Shown here: in pieces, positions 35,063 to 44,734 of the stretch
How the letters are laid out: each line of letters begins with the position of its first letter
Numbering within the stretch: the stretch's first letter is position 1
Assembly: GCA_947168515.1 (NCBI GenBank)
Contig: CAMVMF010000014.1
Span: 1-58,232, forward strand
Direction: 5' to 3'
Source: an uncultured Bacteroidales bacterium
GTDB lineage: Bacteria; Bacteroidota; Bacteroidia; Bacteroidales; P3
Length of the DNA stretch: 58,232 nucleotides
The notes under the pieces: model-generated
What the model was told of the DNA's origin: nothing
Databases searched by the model: none
What the model saw: the letters and a program-made list of their open reading frames with translations, nothing else
Program-made: the position numbers and the translations under genes

Positions 35063-36021
35063 GGGATTTTTACTATAATGGGTAGGTGGTCGCTAAATCC
35101 GCTGAGATATTTCATACCCGTATAGGTGCGGAAAGGCTTTTTACCCATGTACCGACTGTCTTCGATCAACAAATAGTCGGGTGCGAAGATCTCAACCTCC
35201 AACTCGCGGTTGGCTATCATTTGGTCGATACATGACCATGCGCCTCTATATTTGTAGCTTCCTTCCCCCTTGGGAATGTTGTACATTAGATTGTAGAACC
35301 CTTCACTATTGTAGTATCCTCCATCAAATCCTAGCCCCTGGCTGATTGCGTCCTCTTCAGGTGCCGCATTGAAATCGCCCATAGCCAATACCAAAGCAGT
35401 GGGGTGACTCTGTTGCAGGCTGTCCATTATCCGCAGCAACCTTTGGGCTATTGCACGTCTGCGTCGTTCTGCCTCGTCCCCATTCCGTTTCGAGGGCCAG
35501 TGGTTCACCAACAGATAGCAACTGTCGCCTTTATCCAACACACCTCCCACCAAGAGTATGTCCCGGGTATAGAACTGCTCTGTGCTATCCGCCACGACTA
35601 TGGGATACGATTCAGTAACCTCAAACATATCCCGACGATACAACAAGGCACAGTCTATCCCTCGTAGGTCGGCCGACTCATAGTGCACAAACTCATATCC
35701 AACACGCCTTAGCGGTGTGAACCGGCACAAATCTCTAAGCACCCGGTCGTTTTCCACTTCGGCCAACCCTACGGCTACCGGATAGCCCATCGCCGCTATT
35801 GTTTTGTATATCTTGTTGCGCTTGTCGGCATAACGCTTTGCTGTCCAATGGTTCTCGCCTTGAGGGGTGAAGGCCCAATCCTCTTTCAAAGTGTCGTGCT
35901 GCGTGTCGAATAGGTTCTCCACATTCCAAAAGGCCATCCTCAACGGTTCAACCTCCTGTCCATACAGAACAGAAGGGAGCAAGAAGATGATTGCAACAAT
36001 GACCAATCTGGTAGTTTTCAT
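35059..36021 (-). CDS. Endonuclease/exonuclease/phosphatase family protein, secreted
   Basis: 320 residues with signal peptide (about 1-22, LPSVLYGQ). EEP fold: FWNVENLFDT (metal-binding N and E), VGLAEVEND (catalytic E), LLVNHWPSKRNGDEAERRRR, LAMGDFNAAPEEDAI (D, N) and a final SDHLPIIV (D, H). It cuts phosphodiester or phosphomonoester bonds outside the cytoplasm; the substrate may be DNA or a lipid or sugar phosphate. First gene of a two-gene operon with the HhH barrel protein. Confidence 0.9.
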   Translation of the reverse strand: MKTTRLVIVAIIFLLPSVLYGQEVEPLRMAFWNVENLFDTQHDTLKEDWAFTPQGENHWTAKRYADKRNKIYKTIAAMGYPVAVGLAEVENDRVLRDLCRFTPLRRVGYEFVHYESADLRGIDCALLYRRDMFEVTESYPIVVADSTEQFYTRDILLVGGVLDKGDSCYLLVNHWPSKRNGDEAERRRRAIAQRLLRIMDSLQQSHPTALVLAMGDFNAAPEEDAISQGLGFDGGYYNSEGFYNLMYNIPKGEGSYKYRGAWSCIDQMIANRELEVEIFAPDYLLIEDSRYMGKKPFRTYTGMKYLSGFSDHLPIIVKIP

Positions 36022-36117
36022 AAATGCCCTTCAAAGTTTGCACTCGAAACAGCATGGCAAACAAAAACAACGGTCCTGTTTCCACAATGTCCATCATAGA
36101 CTGTGGCTATTAGAAAA

Positions 36118-36150
36118 GTGCGGTGGCGGGCTGAACGCCCGCCGCCGCAC
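36118..36150 (-). terminator. Terminator of the phosphoglucomutase gene
   Basis: Very GC-rich arms GTGCGGTGGCGGG and CCCGCCGCCGCAC, 7-nt loop, followed on the minus strand by TTTTC. Confidence 0.8.
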
Positions 36151-36163
36151 CAAAAAAAACACA

Positions 36164-37912
36164 CTAGAGATTCAAAGAACGCTTGATTTCTTCTATCTTA
36201 CCATCCAGTGCACTATTCACCTTGTCAAAGTCCTCCTTGCGCTCCAACGTGCCTTTCACACTGAAGTAGAACTTTATCTTGGGCTCTGTGCCGCTGGGGC
36301 GCACCGTAACCTTGTTGCCTTTCTCGGTGAAGAACTGTAGCACATTGCTGGTGGGCAGGTCTATCCGCTCCTTCTTACCAGTCGTGAGGTCGATGCTTTC
36401 GTGCAGTTTATAGTCCTTCAAGCACACCACACGCTCGCCATTGATCTCTTTGGGGGGATTTTCACGATAGTCCTTCATCATTTGTTGGATTTCCTCGGCG
36501 CCGCTCTTACCTTTGCGCACCACACTCAACAGACCTTCCTTGTAAAAACCGTACTCTTTGTAGATATCCACCAGAATGTCAAAAAAGGTCTTGCCCTGTT
36601 CGGCAGCCCATGCGGCTATCTCGGCAATCATCGAGCACCCGGCCACGGCATCCTTGTCGCGCACAAAGTCGCCAATCATGCAGCCGTAACTCTCTTCGCC
36701 ACCTCCAATGAAGACCTCTTTGCCTTCCAACTCTAAAATCTTAGCACCGATGAATTTGAAACCTGTCAGCACGTCATAGACCTTCACGCCCACCTTCTTG
36801 GCAATATCGGCGGGCAGCTCACTTGTAACGATGGTTTTGACGATGTATTCCTTGCCAGTGAGGCGGTTGGTCTCTTTCCACTCTTTCATCAGATAATAGA
36901 TGAGCACCGAGAGGGTCTGGTTGCCGTTGAGCAGCATCCATTCGCCGTCGGGACGCTTCACGGCCACACCGATGCGGTCTGCATCGGGGTCGCTGGCAAA
37001 GACGATGTCTGCATCAATCTTCGTGGCCAGTTCCACTGCCATCTTCATGGCGGCATGCTCCTCGGGATTGGGGCTGGGCGTAGTGGGGAAGTTGCCGTCG
37101 GGGATAGCCTGTTCTTTTACGACATTGACATTGGTGAAGCCCAACTGCTGCAGCATGGGCGGAATCAAAGTGATGCCAGTGCCATGGAGGGGGGTGTAGA
37201 CTATCTTGATATCGTGGTGCTTTTTAATCAGTTCGGGGTGGAGCGAGTTCTGTTCGACACGGTCCATATAGATTTTGTCCAACTCTTTCCCAATAATCTC
37301 TATTTCGTTCTCGTTCCCAGTCATCTTCACATCTTTCACGTCTTTAATCTTCAACACCTCGTCGATGACGTTGGTATCGTGTGGGGCCGTCAGCTGGCAG
37401 CCATCATCCCAGTAGGCCTTATATCCGTTATACTCCTTGGGATTGTGGCTGGCAGTCACCATCACACCGGTTTGGCAACCATAGTGGCGCACAGCAAAGG
37501 ACAGCTCGGGGGTGGGGCGCATGCCGTCGAACAGGTAGACATGGAATCCATTGGCGGCAAGCACCTTGGCGGTGATTTCAGCAAACTCACGGCTGAAGTT
37601 GCGGCTGTCGTGGGAGATAGCGGCCTTTAGGGGGTTGGCGTCGGGGAAGCACTTCTTTACATAGTTGGCCAAGCCCTGGGTAGCCATAGCCACGGTATAT
37701 TTATTCATACGGTTGGTACCCACACCCAGGATGCCGCGAAGGCCGCCGGTGCCGAATTCCAAATTCTTATAAAAGCTCTCGTTCAGCTCGTTGGGGTTAG
37801 CCATCATGTTTCGGATGGCCTGTTTGGTCTCCTCATCATAGGAGCCTTCGAGCCAGGACATTACATTTTTTTTTGCCGAAGCGTCGATGTTGAGTTCTTC
37901 AATATCAATCAT
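36164..37912 (-). CDS. pgm: Phosphoglucomutase/phosphomannomutase
   Basis: 582 residues, the long form. Moves phosphate between C1 and C6 of hexoses. VTASHNPKEYNGYK has the phosphoserine, FASDPDADRIGVAVK binds magnesium, GGEESYGCM binds the sugar, and RPSGTEPKIKFYF binds phosphate. Own promoter and terminator. Confidence 0.95.
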   Translation of the reverse strand: MIDIEELNIDASAKKNVMSWLEGSYDEETKQAIRNMMANPNELNESFYKNLEFGTGGLRGILGVGTNRMNKYTVAMATQGLANYVKKCFPDANPLKAAISHDSRNFSREFAEITAKVLAANGFHVYLFDGMRPTPELSFAVRHYGCQTGVMVTASHNPKEYNGYKAYWDDGCQLTAPHDTNVIDEVLKIKDVKDVKMTGNENEIEIIGKELDKIYMDRVEQNSLHPELIKKHHDIKIVYTPLHGTGITLIPPMLQQLGFTNVNVVKEQAIPDGNFPTTPSPNPEEHAAMKMAVELATKIDADIVFASDPDADRIGVAVKRPDGEWMLLNGNQTLSVLIYYLMKEWKETNRLTGKEYIVKTIVTSELPADIAKKVGVKVYDVLTGFKFIGAKILELEGKEVFIGGGEESYGCMIGDFVRDKDAVAGCSMIAEIAAWAAEQGKTFFDILVDIYKEYGFYKEGLLSVVRKGKSGAEEIQQMMKDYRENPPKEINGERVVCLKDYKLHESIDLTTGKKERIDLPTSNVLQFFTEKGNKVTVRPSGTEPKIKFYFSVKGTLERKEDFDKVNSALDGKIEEIKRSLNL

Positions 37913-37983
37913 AATTTTATCCTTTCTAGGTTGTTATCGTGATTAATAAATCTTTATAAAATCCATGGCGGAAAATGCCGTTG

Positions 37984-37991
37984 CAAAGTTA
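37984..37991 (-). promoter_or_regulatory. Promoter -7 element (TAACTTTG) of pgm
   Basis: Minus-strand TAACTTTGCAAC, about 70 bp before the ATG. Confidence 0.65.
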
Positions 37992-38044
37992 CATGTTTTT
38001 TTTGAACCGACCAAATTTATTTTTGACAATGACAAATAATGAGC

Positions 38045-39250
38045 TTAATCAGCCATTGCCACGGCACCTGAGGGCTTTTCTCTGTCGCCTCTAATACGGT
38101 CGACGATAAGAGCAATGGCACCATCTCCAGTGACGTTGCCTGCTGTCCCAAAACTATCCATGGCAATATAGATGGCTATCATCAGTCCCTGCATATTGGC
38201 ACTGAAACCCAACATGCTTTCAATCAGTCCTAACGCCGCCATTATGGCGCCACCAGGCACTCCCGGAGCGGCCACCATGGTAATGCCCAGCATCATGATG
38301 AAGCCTATATATGTGCCAAAATCGCAAGGCAGCCCCATGCTCAATGAGATGGCGTAAGCCACTGCCGTGATCTTCAAAATGCTACAGGGCATGTGGATAG
38401 TGGCACATAACGGCACCGTGAAACTGGCCGTATCCGTTCGCACACCGTTCTTGATGGCCTGCTGCAAAGTGACCGGTATAGTGGCTGCAGACGAGGATGT
38501 TCCCAAGGCCGTGACATAGGCAGGCAGCATGGTGACCAGTGCCTTGAAAGGGTTTTTCTTGACAATGCCACCGGCCACAAGAAACAAAAACACCAGTTCG
38601 GTAACGTGCAGCAAAAATATGAAACCCACTATCTTGAGGAACGCACCCAAAACGGCTCCCACATGGCCCTCTGCTCCCATCTGCAAAAAGATGCCGAAAA
38701 TATAGATGGGCAGACAGGGGATGATGACCTTGGTGATGACAGCGGTGATAATGTCGCGAAAATCCACCAAGAACCCCCGCATGGTGTTACCACTGATCTG
38801 CGCCGTGCTTAGTCCTAAGATGAAGGCAAGCACCAAGGCTGTGGTAACGGAAATAAATGGTGGCATATCGATTGTGAAATACGGAGTAAGCTTGTTACTC
38901 ATGTCCATGTTGCCTAACGACGAAAGGCCGTCTCCCAAAATATGGGGATAGGCCATCGTACAGGAAACATAGGAAAAGGCACCCGACAGCACTGTGGACC
39001 CATAGGCCAACGCCACCGTGATAAGCAGCAGTTTGCCAGCTCCTTTTCCCAAATCGGCAATGCCGGGAGCCACTAGGCCTATAATCAGCAACGGAATAAA
39101 CATCCCCAGAAAGTTGCTGAAGATGGAATTGAAGGTGAGAAACACTCTCACCAGCCAACCCGGGAAAAAGAAAGAGCAAACGATACCCAGGGCAATGGCA
39201 ATCAATATTCGAGGCAGGATGCCCAATTTGCTTAATTTGAATTTCATCAT
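38045..39250 (-). CDS. Dicarboxylate/amino acid:cation symporter (DAACS family)
   Basis: 401 residues, eight or so membrane segments. GTSSSAATIPVTL is the serine-rich re-entrant loop, and FGTAGNVTGDGAIALIVDR has the NxTGD-type substrate and sodium binding motif of the glutamate/serine transporter family. Imports an amino or dicarboxylic acid with sodium or protons; which one is unknown. It lies about 120 bp downstream of kal on the same strand, so the substrate could be linked to amino acid fermentation. Confidence 0.9.
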   Translation of the reverse strand: MMKFKLSKLGILPRILIAIALGIVCSFFFPGWLVRVFLTFNSIFSNFLGMFIPLLIIGLVAPGIADLGKGAGKLLLITVALAYGSTVLSGAFSYVSCTMAYPHILGDGLSSLGNMDMSNKLTPYFTIDMPPFISVTTALVLAFILGLSTAQISGNTMRGFLVDFRDIITAVITKVIIPCLPIYIFGIFLQMGAEGHVGAVLGAFLKIVGFIFLLHVTELVFLFLVAGGIVKKNPFKALVTMLPAYVTALGTSSSAATIPVTLQQAIKNGVRTDTASFTVPLCATIHMPCSILKITAVAYAISLSMGLPCDFGTYIGFIMMLGITMVAAPGVPGGAIMAALGLIESMLGFSANMQGLMIAIYIAMDSFGTAGNVTGDGAIALIVDRIRGDREKPSGAVAMAD

Positions 39251-39372
39251 GAACGAATTTTGAGATTAGTGAATAACCAGGAGAGAAAAAGAAAAATGAG
39301 AAGCAAAAGCGGCATGCACTCTCACTTCTCACTTATGTATAGGAATTGTACGTCTTACGCCGTACCCTTCAC

Positions 39373-39765
39373 TTACTTGTTATAACGCTGGCACTCTTTT
39401 GGGGTGACGCAGGTACCGGTGGCACGGCAGACAAGGACGCGCTCCTCAAGAACTTCAGCAGCACTGGCGCTGATGTCGGGACGGGTACGGATGACCTTGT
39501 AGGCCTCAAATTTCATCTTGCGAGAGGTGTTTCCCACATGGGTGATTTCACCGTAAGCCTCAATGTAGTCGCCGGCATAGACAGGAGCCTTAAACTCGAC
39601 CATGTCGTATGCACAGAAAAGACCTTCGTCGCCATCTTGTTTGATTAGTAGTTCGGTGGCCACGTCGCCAAACAGGTGAACCATGTGTGCGCCATCGACG
39701 AGATTTCCGCCATAGTGGGCGTCTTTTGCGCTCATACGAACGCGGAGCATAGAAGTGATTGCCAT
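39373..39765 (-). CDS. kal: 3-aminobutyryl-CoA ammonia-lyase
   Basis: 130 residues, single hotdog domain. [40 protein letters not shown] and [15 protein letters not shown] fit the Kal family, which removes ammonia from L-3-aminobutyryl-CoA to give crotonyl-CoA in anaerobic lysine fermentation. Follows atoD by 12 bp. The other lysine genes (kamA, kamDE, kdd, kce) are not in the window. Confidence 0.88.
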   Translation of the reverse strand: MAITSMLRVRMSAKDAHYGGNLVDGAHMVHLFGDVATELLIKQDGDEGLFCAYDMVEFKAPVYAGDYIEAYGEITHVGNTSRKMKFEAYKVIRTRPDISASAAEVLEERVLVCRATGTCVTPKECQRYNK

Positions 39766-39777
39766 AATGAATGTCTG

Positions 39778-40425
39778 TTATTTCTTAATAATATAGTCAA
39801 CAAAGATACCGGGGGTCTTGACGTTTTCGGGGGCGATGGTGCCGGTCTTGACGATTTCCTGGGGCTCGACGATGACGGTGTCGGCGGCGGTGGCCATCAT
39901 GGGGCAGAAGTTCTGGCTGGTGCCTTTGTAGACCAGGTTGCCGCTCTCGTCGCAGATGTTGGCTCCAATGATGGCCACGTCGGCGCGGATGGGCTTCTCG
40001 AGGAGGTATTCCTTGCCGTCGACGGTCACTTTCTGCTTACCGTTTTCGACGACGGTGCCAAGGCCGGTGGTGGTGAGTACGCCGCCGAGACCTGCTCCTG
40101 CGGCGCGAATTTGCTCAGCCAAGGTGCCCTGAGGCTGCAGGGTGACATGGAGGGTACCTGCATTCATCTGGTCGATGGTGTTGTTGTTGGTACCGATATG
40201 AGTGGCGATGAGGTTCTTGACCTGATGGTTGGTGATGAGTTTGCCTACTCCTACCTCAGGATAGGCAGTATCATTGCATATGATGGTCAGGTCTTTCACA
40301 CCTTTCTCCACAAGTGCGTCGATTAAAGCGATGGGGTTTCCTACACCAAGGAATCCGCCCACCATGACAGTCATGCCGTCCTGAATTTTGTCGGCAGCTT
40401 CTTTTACAGATATGAATTTGCTCAT
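39778..40425 (-). CDS. atoD: CoA-transferase alpha subunit (butyrate/acetoacetate type)
   Basis: 215 residues. GMTVMVGGFLGVGNPIALID is the GxGGF-like CoA-binding pattern of subunit A; AAGAGLGGVLTTTGLGTVVE and IRADVAIIGANICDESGN follow the family. Moves CoA between acetoacetate and short acids. The beta subunit that carries the catalytic glutamate is not found here: upstream is a promoter, downstream is kal. So this subunit must pair with one encoded elsewhere. Confidence 0.92.
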   Translation of the reverse strand: MSKFISVKEAADKIQDGMTVMVGGFLGVGNPIALIDALVEKGVKDLTIICNDTAYPEVGVGKLITNHQVKNLIATHIGTNNNTIDQMNAGTLHVTLQPQGTLAEQIRAAGAGLGGVLTTTGLGTVVENGKQKVTVDGKEYLLEKPIRADVAIIGANICDESGNLVYKGTSQNFCPMMATAADTVIVEPQEIVKTGTIAPENVKTPGIFVDYIIKK

Positions 40426-40538
40426 AACAATATATTTATTTTTTTATTTGTTTTAAAGTCCTACAGGGTTCTTAACGCCTGTTTATTAGTCGTTTCAACA
40501 CACAATCTCGCTTTCGTATCACCCTCTATTACAAATTG

Positions 40539-40546
40539 CAAATATA
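40539..40546 (-). promoter_or_regulatory. Promoter -7 element (TATATTTG) of atoD-kal-symporter
   Basis: Minus-strand TATATTTGCAAT, about 115 bp before the atoD ATG, divergent from the promoter at 40598. Confidence 0.65.
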
Positions 40547-40597
40547 AGAATTTTTTCTGATACCGAAAAAAATTTTGTCTATTTTATAAATTCTGTG

Positions 40598-40605
40598 TAC
40601 TTTTG
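40598..40605 (+). promoter_or_regulatory. Promoter -7 element (TACTTTTG)
   Basis: TACTTTTGCAAC with TTTG at 40574-40577, 20 bp upstream. Serves the secreted protein at 40646. Confidence 0.65.
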
Positions 40606-40645
40606 CAACGAATTTTGAGTTATTATAGTAACTCAATTATATTTG

Positions 40646-41284
40646 ATGAGAATGAAAAGAACAGCAATGATATTGGCAGCGGTAATGGCCTTCTGTGGCC
40701 TGGCCAACGCGCAGGACTACGTTGTCCCTGTTGAGACCTGGGACTATGAGGAAATCAACGGCAGCAACTACCACGGCTATAATTTCAGCGAGAGCTGGGA
40801 TGTCGATTTCACTATCGAAAATCAGGACGGCCGCTACACCCCCACCGAGGAAGATGTGGCCGAGGCTGAACGCCTGATTCAGAAACGCCTCGCCTACGTC
40901 AACCGGTATCACATCAACCAGGAGGGCATGTGCCCTGTCATCGACGAGCACATCCGCAAATACGAGCGTCAGTATGTCGGTTTCACCGACCTCACAGGCT
41001 GCCACATCGTGTGGGTGAACTTCGTGTGGGACGATAATATCGGTGACCGCCTCACGCAAGACATCGTCCTCACCGAGGGTGGCTGTGGCCACTACTGGCA
41101 TATCAAGGTCAACCTCAGCACCGGCAAGGTCTACGGCCTCGAAGTCAACAGCGACGGCGATGTCAAATACCTGCCTCGTGCCAAGAAACCCGCCCACCGC
41201 ATCAGCCGCCCCAAGAAGCCTCAAGCCCCTGGCAAAGTCCGCAAGACGGGCATACCCCACGACCCAAGCGAGACACACTTCTAG
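40646..41284 (+). CDS. Secreted protein of unknown function
   Basis: 212 residues; signal peptide MKRTAMILAAVMAFCGLANAQ after two possible starts (40646 and 40652). The mature part has EEDVAEAERLIQKRLAYVNR (a helix), three cysteines (MCPVI, GCHIVW, GGCGHYW) and a beta-rich middle, and ends in a basic, proline-rich tail (RAKKPAHRISRPKKPQAPGK). I do not recognise the family. Monocistronic with a good promoter. Confidence 0.75.
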   Translation: MRMKRTAMILAAVMAFCGLANAQDYVVPVETWDYEEINGSNYHGYNFSESWDVDFTIENQDGRYTPTEEDVAEAERLIQKRLAYVNRYHINQEGMCPVIDEHIRKYERQYVGFTDLTGCHIVWVNFVWDDNIGDRLTQDIVLTEGGCGHYWHIKVNLSTGKVYGLEVNSDGDVKYLPRAKKPAHRISRPKKPQAPGKVRKTGIPHDPSETHF

Positions 41285-41422
41285 CGTTCGGCCACAAAAG
41301 AGGACAGCACTGCAAGCCTTCCCTTTCTAACAGCAACCTGACACGAAGCATCGTGTCCTACTAGGTGTATACCTTGCCGAGCCTAAAACGTCCTACTTAT
41401 AATACTGAAATCGGAATAGACA

Positions 41423-42613
41423 ATGAAACACATCTCCACCCTCCTATTCGCCTTCATTATCGTGACAGCCGTTCATGCCCAAAAGCCGCGGCCAGATGCC
41501 TTTCCGCCTGTGCCTGACTCTTTGGCCCCCAAGGTGGTCAATATGGCCACTACCCTCGACGAGATGGCCTCTTGGGACCGCTATCCAACCTACGAAGTCT
41601 ATGTGGACATGATGCAGCGATTTGCCAACGACTACCCCACCCTGTGCCACCTCGATACCATTGGCACATCGGTACAGAACCGCCTCATCCTCTCGCTGTC
41701 CATCACTGGCACTGGCGACACCTCCGGCCGACCCGAATTTTTCTACACCTCCACCATGCACGGCGATGAGGTGACAGGCTTTTACCTCATGCTGCGTCTG
41801 TGCGACACCTTGCTACGCAGCTACGGGACTTCTGCCGACATCACCAATCTCCTCAACCGAGTCCGAGTCTATATCAACCCACTCTCCAACCCCGACGGCA
41901 CCTATCATGGCGGCAACCACACCGTCGCCAGCTCCATCCGCTACAACGCCAACTATGTCGACCTCAACCGCAACTATCCCGACCCTTTCGGAACTGACCC
42001 CCTAGACCCCTTACAGAAAGAGAATGAGGTCATGATCAATTATGTGCAAAACCATCATTTCCTCCTCAGTGCCAATCTGCACGGCGGCAGCGAGGTGATG
42101 AACTACCCCTGGGACAGCTATACCTCCTACCAACAGCTCAACGAACATGCCAACTGGTGGAAAGAAGTGAGCAAACGTTTCGTGGACACCTGCCGCCTCT
42201 ACGACAATCGCCGATTCCGCGATGTCACCAGCAATGGCTACATCAATGGCGGCGACTGGTATGTTATCCACAACGGACGTCAGGACTATTTCAACTACTA
42301 TTGTGATGTCCGCGAAATCACCATGGAACTCTCCACATCCAAAACCCTCTCCACCGACCGTCTCCAGCACTATTGGAACTGTCAGTCCCATGCCCTTATC
42401 AACTTCATCAAAGAGATTTTCACCATCCCCAACGCTACCGAAAACATCACACCAGCAATAGCCACCCACTACAACGTCTATCCCAACCCCACTCGCGGCC
42501 CCATCACCGTGACCACCCCCACCCACGCCTATCACTACAACCTCTCCGACCGCCCTGCCGGTGTTTATGTCATCCCGGTGGAGGGTCGAGCCGTGAAGGT
42601 GGTCAAATACTAA
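41423..42613 (+). CDS. M14 family zinc carboxypeptidase with T9SS type A sorting domain
   Basis: 396 residues. Signal peptide to about 20 (TAVHAQ); M14 domain at about 50-330 with STMHGDEVTG (zinc H and E), NPLSNPDGTY, DLNRNYPDPFG, SANLHGGSEVMNYPWD (third zinc H) and VREITMELS (catalytic E). The last 70 residues have the sorting pattern YNVYPNPTRGPITV ... RPAGVYVIPV ... VKVVKY, which sends the protein through the type IX system to the surface. Digests peptides from the C-terminal end. A glycosyltransferase follows after 3 bp. Confidence 0.92.
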   Translation: MKHISTLLFAFIIVTAVHAQKPRPDAFPPVPDSLAPKVVNMATTLDEMASWDRYPTYEVYVDMMQRFANDYPTLCHLDTIGTSVQNRLILSLSITGTGDTSGRPEFFYTSTMHGDEVTGFYLMLRLCDTLLRSYGTSADITNLLNRVRVYINPLSNPDGTYHGGNHTVASSIRYNANYVDLNRNYPDPFGTDPLDPLQKENEVMINYVQNHHFLLSANLHGGSEVMNYPWDSYTSYQQLNEHANWWKEVSKRFVDTCRLYDNRRFRDVTSNGYINGGDWYVIHNGRQDYFNYYCDVREITMELSTSKTLSTDRLQHYWNCQSHALINFIKEIFTIPNATENITPAIATHYNVYPNPTRGPITVTTPTHAYHYNLSDRPAGVYVIPVEGRAVKVVKY

Positions 42614-42616
42614 CGG

Positions 42617-43759
42617 ATGCCACCCTATTCGCACATTTCCGTAGCCGTCCCCATGCTGGCCGAGTGGAGCAACCTTCCGCTGTTGCTCCACCGTCTGCGC
42701 CAACAGACTTTTCGCCACTTTACCCTCTACTGCTGTGTCAACAATGTCGAAGGCGGCATGGGATACGACGAAAACCAGCAATGCCTGCAGCTACTCAACC
42801 AAGTCGAAGACCTCACTGTGGTAGTCATCGACCGCAGCTCCAAAGGATTAGGCTTGAGCGGCAAGAAAAAGGGTGTGGGGTGGGCCCGCAAAGTCCTGTT
42901 CGAGCGAATCCTATCCGAGCACGACGAAAACGAAGTAGTGGTAAGCCTTGATGCCGACACCGACTTCGACCCCAACTACCTCGAAGCAATCCTTGCCACA
43001 CTCAACGCCCACCCGCAAAGCAATGCCTTCTGCGTCCCCTACTACCATCCCCTCAGTGGTTCCGACACACTAGACCGCTCCATGCTCCGCTACGAGTGCT
43101 ATATGCGACACTACCTGCTCAATCTGTTTTACATCGGCAGCCCCTACGCCTTCACCGCCCTAGGCAGTGCCATGGCATTCCCCCTCTGGGCCTACCGCCA
43201 TGTGGGGGGCATCACTCCCCTGCAGGGGGGCGAAGATTTCTACCTGATGCAGAAATTTGCCAAAACAGGCACCCTCGTCAGCCAGTTTGTAGAACCCTAT
43301 TCCAATCAACAGATGGCCGTACGCCCTGCTGGGCGCACCTCCAATAGAGTACCCTTCGGCACTGGCCCTGCCATCGCCCGTGGAGTCCAGGGCATGGGCC
43401 AGAGCTATCCTTTCTACCGTCCCGAAGGATTCAATGCAGTCAAAGCCACCTACGAAGCCTTTCCTGCCCTCTATGAAAAGGACATAGAAACACCCATGAG
43501 CCCCTTCCTCCGGCAGCAACTAGGCACCGACGACCTTTGGCAGCCGTTACGCAAGAACTTCAAAAAACGCGAATTATTTATCCACGCCTGCGCCGAGCGT
43601 GTCGACGGTCTCCGCATCCTCCAATTCCTCAAGAGCAACCTCGCCTACCGCCTCGACCCATCGCAGCTCCCCGTCAACTTCCTCCACGACCCCATCCCCA
43701 CCCTCGACACCTACCGCAACCAGCTATTCGCCGAAGAGATGGAGCTTCGCCAACCATAG
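42617..43759 (+). CDS. Glycosyltransferase family 2
   Basis: 380 residues, GT-A fold. ISVAVPMLAEWSNLPLLLHR at the N-terminus, VVSLDADTDFDPNYLE with the DxD metal motif near residue 113, and HVGGITPLQGGEDFYLM with the catalytic ED-like segment near 205. No membrane segment is obvious, so it is likely cytoplasmic. Acceptor unknown. It is co-transcribed with the M14 peptidase gene. Confidence 0.88.
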   Translation: MPPYSHISVAVPMLAEWSNLPLLLHRLRQQTFRHFTLYCCVNNVEGGMGYDENQQCLQLLNQVEDLTVVVIDRSSKGLGLSGKKKGVGWARKVLFERILSEHDENEVVVSLDADTDFDPNYLEAILATLNAHPQSNAFCVPYYHPLSGSDTLDRSMLRYECYMRHYLLNLFYIGSPYAFTALGSAMAFPLWAYRHVGGITPLQGGEDFYLMQKFAKTGTLVSQFVEPYSNQQMAVRPAGRTSNRVPFGTGPAIARGVQGMGQSYPFYRPEGFNAVKATYEAFPALYEKDIETPMSPFLRQQLGTDDLWQPLRKNFKKRELFIHACAERVDGLRILQFLKSNLAYRLDPSQLPVNFLHDPIPTLDTYRNQLFAEEMELRQP

Positions 43760-44227
43760 CCTCCCCCTCACACACCTCCGCCTCACCCTACAGCCTTTAT
43801 GCAGGAAAGGTAGAAAGCCGAAATAAAAGGCATAAAAACAAACAACACGACCTGCCACACACACTACTTTTTTTGTTTCATAACATCCGACCGAACATTG
43901 CAAAAAATGGAAACGGCATAGGCAGACGACATTCTAGACAGGAAGCCAGAAGCATTCCAAAAGTCTTTAATTTTGACAAAGAGATTGTCGATTTGTATTA
44001 GATTTATATTATGTTTATATTAGTCATTACTTATGAGATACAAATTAAAACTGGCATTTATCAACCATAAACGTCCTATTAACGAGCTGGACATGGCAAA
44101 CGCACTTGTGCCTTTTCGCCATTCTCACAACAATGGGGGTAGTTGCATCGGATGTTGTTTTTCGGCATTTTGCCTGTATACAGCTACAGCGGGTGACATG
44201 TTCAGCACACTGGCGAAACAGCAGACA
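43760..44227. other. Intergenic region upstream of smpB
   Basis: About 520 bp to smpB in total. The left half continues C-rich from the glycosyltransferase, the right half is AT-rich. An 80-codon frame (44033-44275) crosses the smpB promoter and lacks any motif, so I do not call it. No RNA family recognised. Confidence 0.5.
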
Positions 44228-44235
44228 TATTTTTG
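44228..44235 (+). promoter_or_regulatory. Promoter -7 element (TATTTTTG) of smpB operon
   Basis: TATTTTTGCCTA about 45 bp before the smpB ATG. Confidence 0.65.
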
Positions 44236-44278
44236 CCTACAGATAATAATAAACGCTTATCTGCGTTATATATAATAT

Positions 44279-44734
44279 ATGGAAGAAAAGAATATAATAG
44301 AAATAAAGAACAAGCGGGCGGAGTATGAGTATTTTTTGCTGGACGACTATACTGCCGGCATGGTGCTGACCGGAACCGAAATCAAGTCCATCCGCGACGG
44401 CAAGGCCAATCTCACCGACAGCTACTGTGTGTTTATCGGCCACGAACTTTTCGTGCGCGGGATGCACATATCGGAATATCGTTTTGGCTCCTACCTCAAC
44501 CATGCTGCCAAACGCGACCGAAAGCTGCTCCTCACCAAGCGCGAACTACGCAAACTGCAAAACAAAATCAAAGAGCGCGGCTTCACCATCATACCCGTCA
44601 AACTATTTGTGAACCCACAAGGCTACGCTAAACTGCTCATCTCCCTGGCCAAAGGCAAGAAATTCTACGACAAACGCGAAAGCATCAAGGAAAAAGACAC
44701 CAAACGAGACCTACAAAGAATCATCAGAAAATGA
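44279..44734 (+). CDS. smpB: SsrA-binding protein SmpB
   Basis: 151 residues. Binds tmRNA and brings it to stalled ribosomes. [39 protein letters not shown] and [20 protein letters not shown] fit the family, and the basic tail ([20 protein letters not shown]) is the part that enters the mRNA channel. Overlaps lysC by 4 nt. Confidence 0.98.
   Translation: MEEKNIIEIKNKRAEYEYFLLDDYTAGMVLTGTEIKSIRDGKANLTDSYCVFIGHELFVRGMHISEYRFGSYLNHAAKRDRKLLLTKRELRKLQNKIKERGFTIIPVKLFVNPQGYAKLLISLAKGKKFYDKRESIKEKDTKRDLQRIIRK

Noticed and set aside
42011..42781. Minus-strand 256-codon frame
   Set aside because: Antisense shadow of the M14 peptidase gene.
44033..44275. 80-codon frame before smpB
   Set aside because: It overlaps the smpB promoter and has no recognisable feature.
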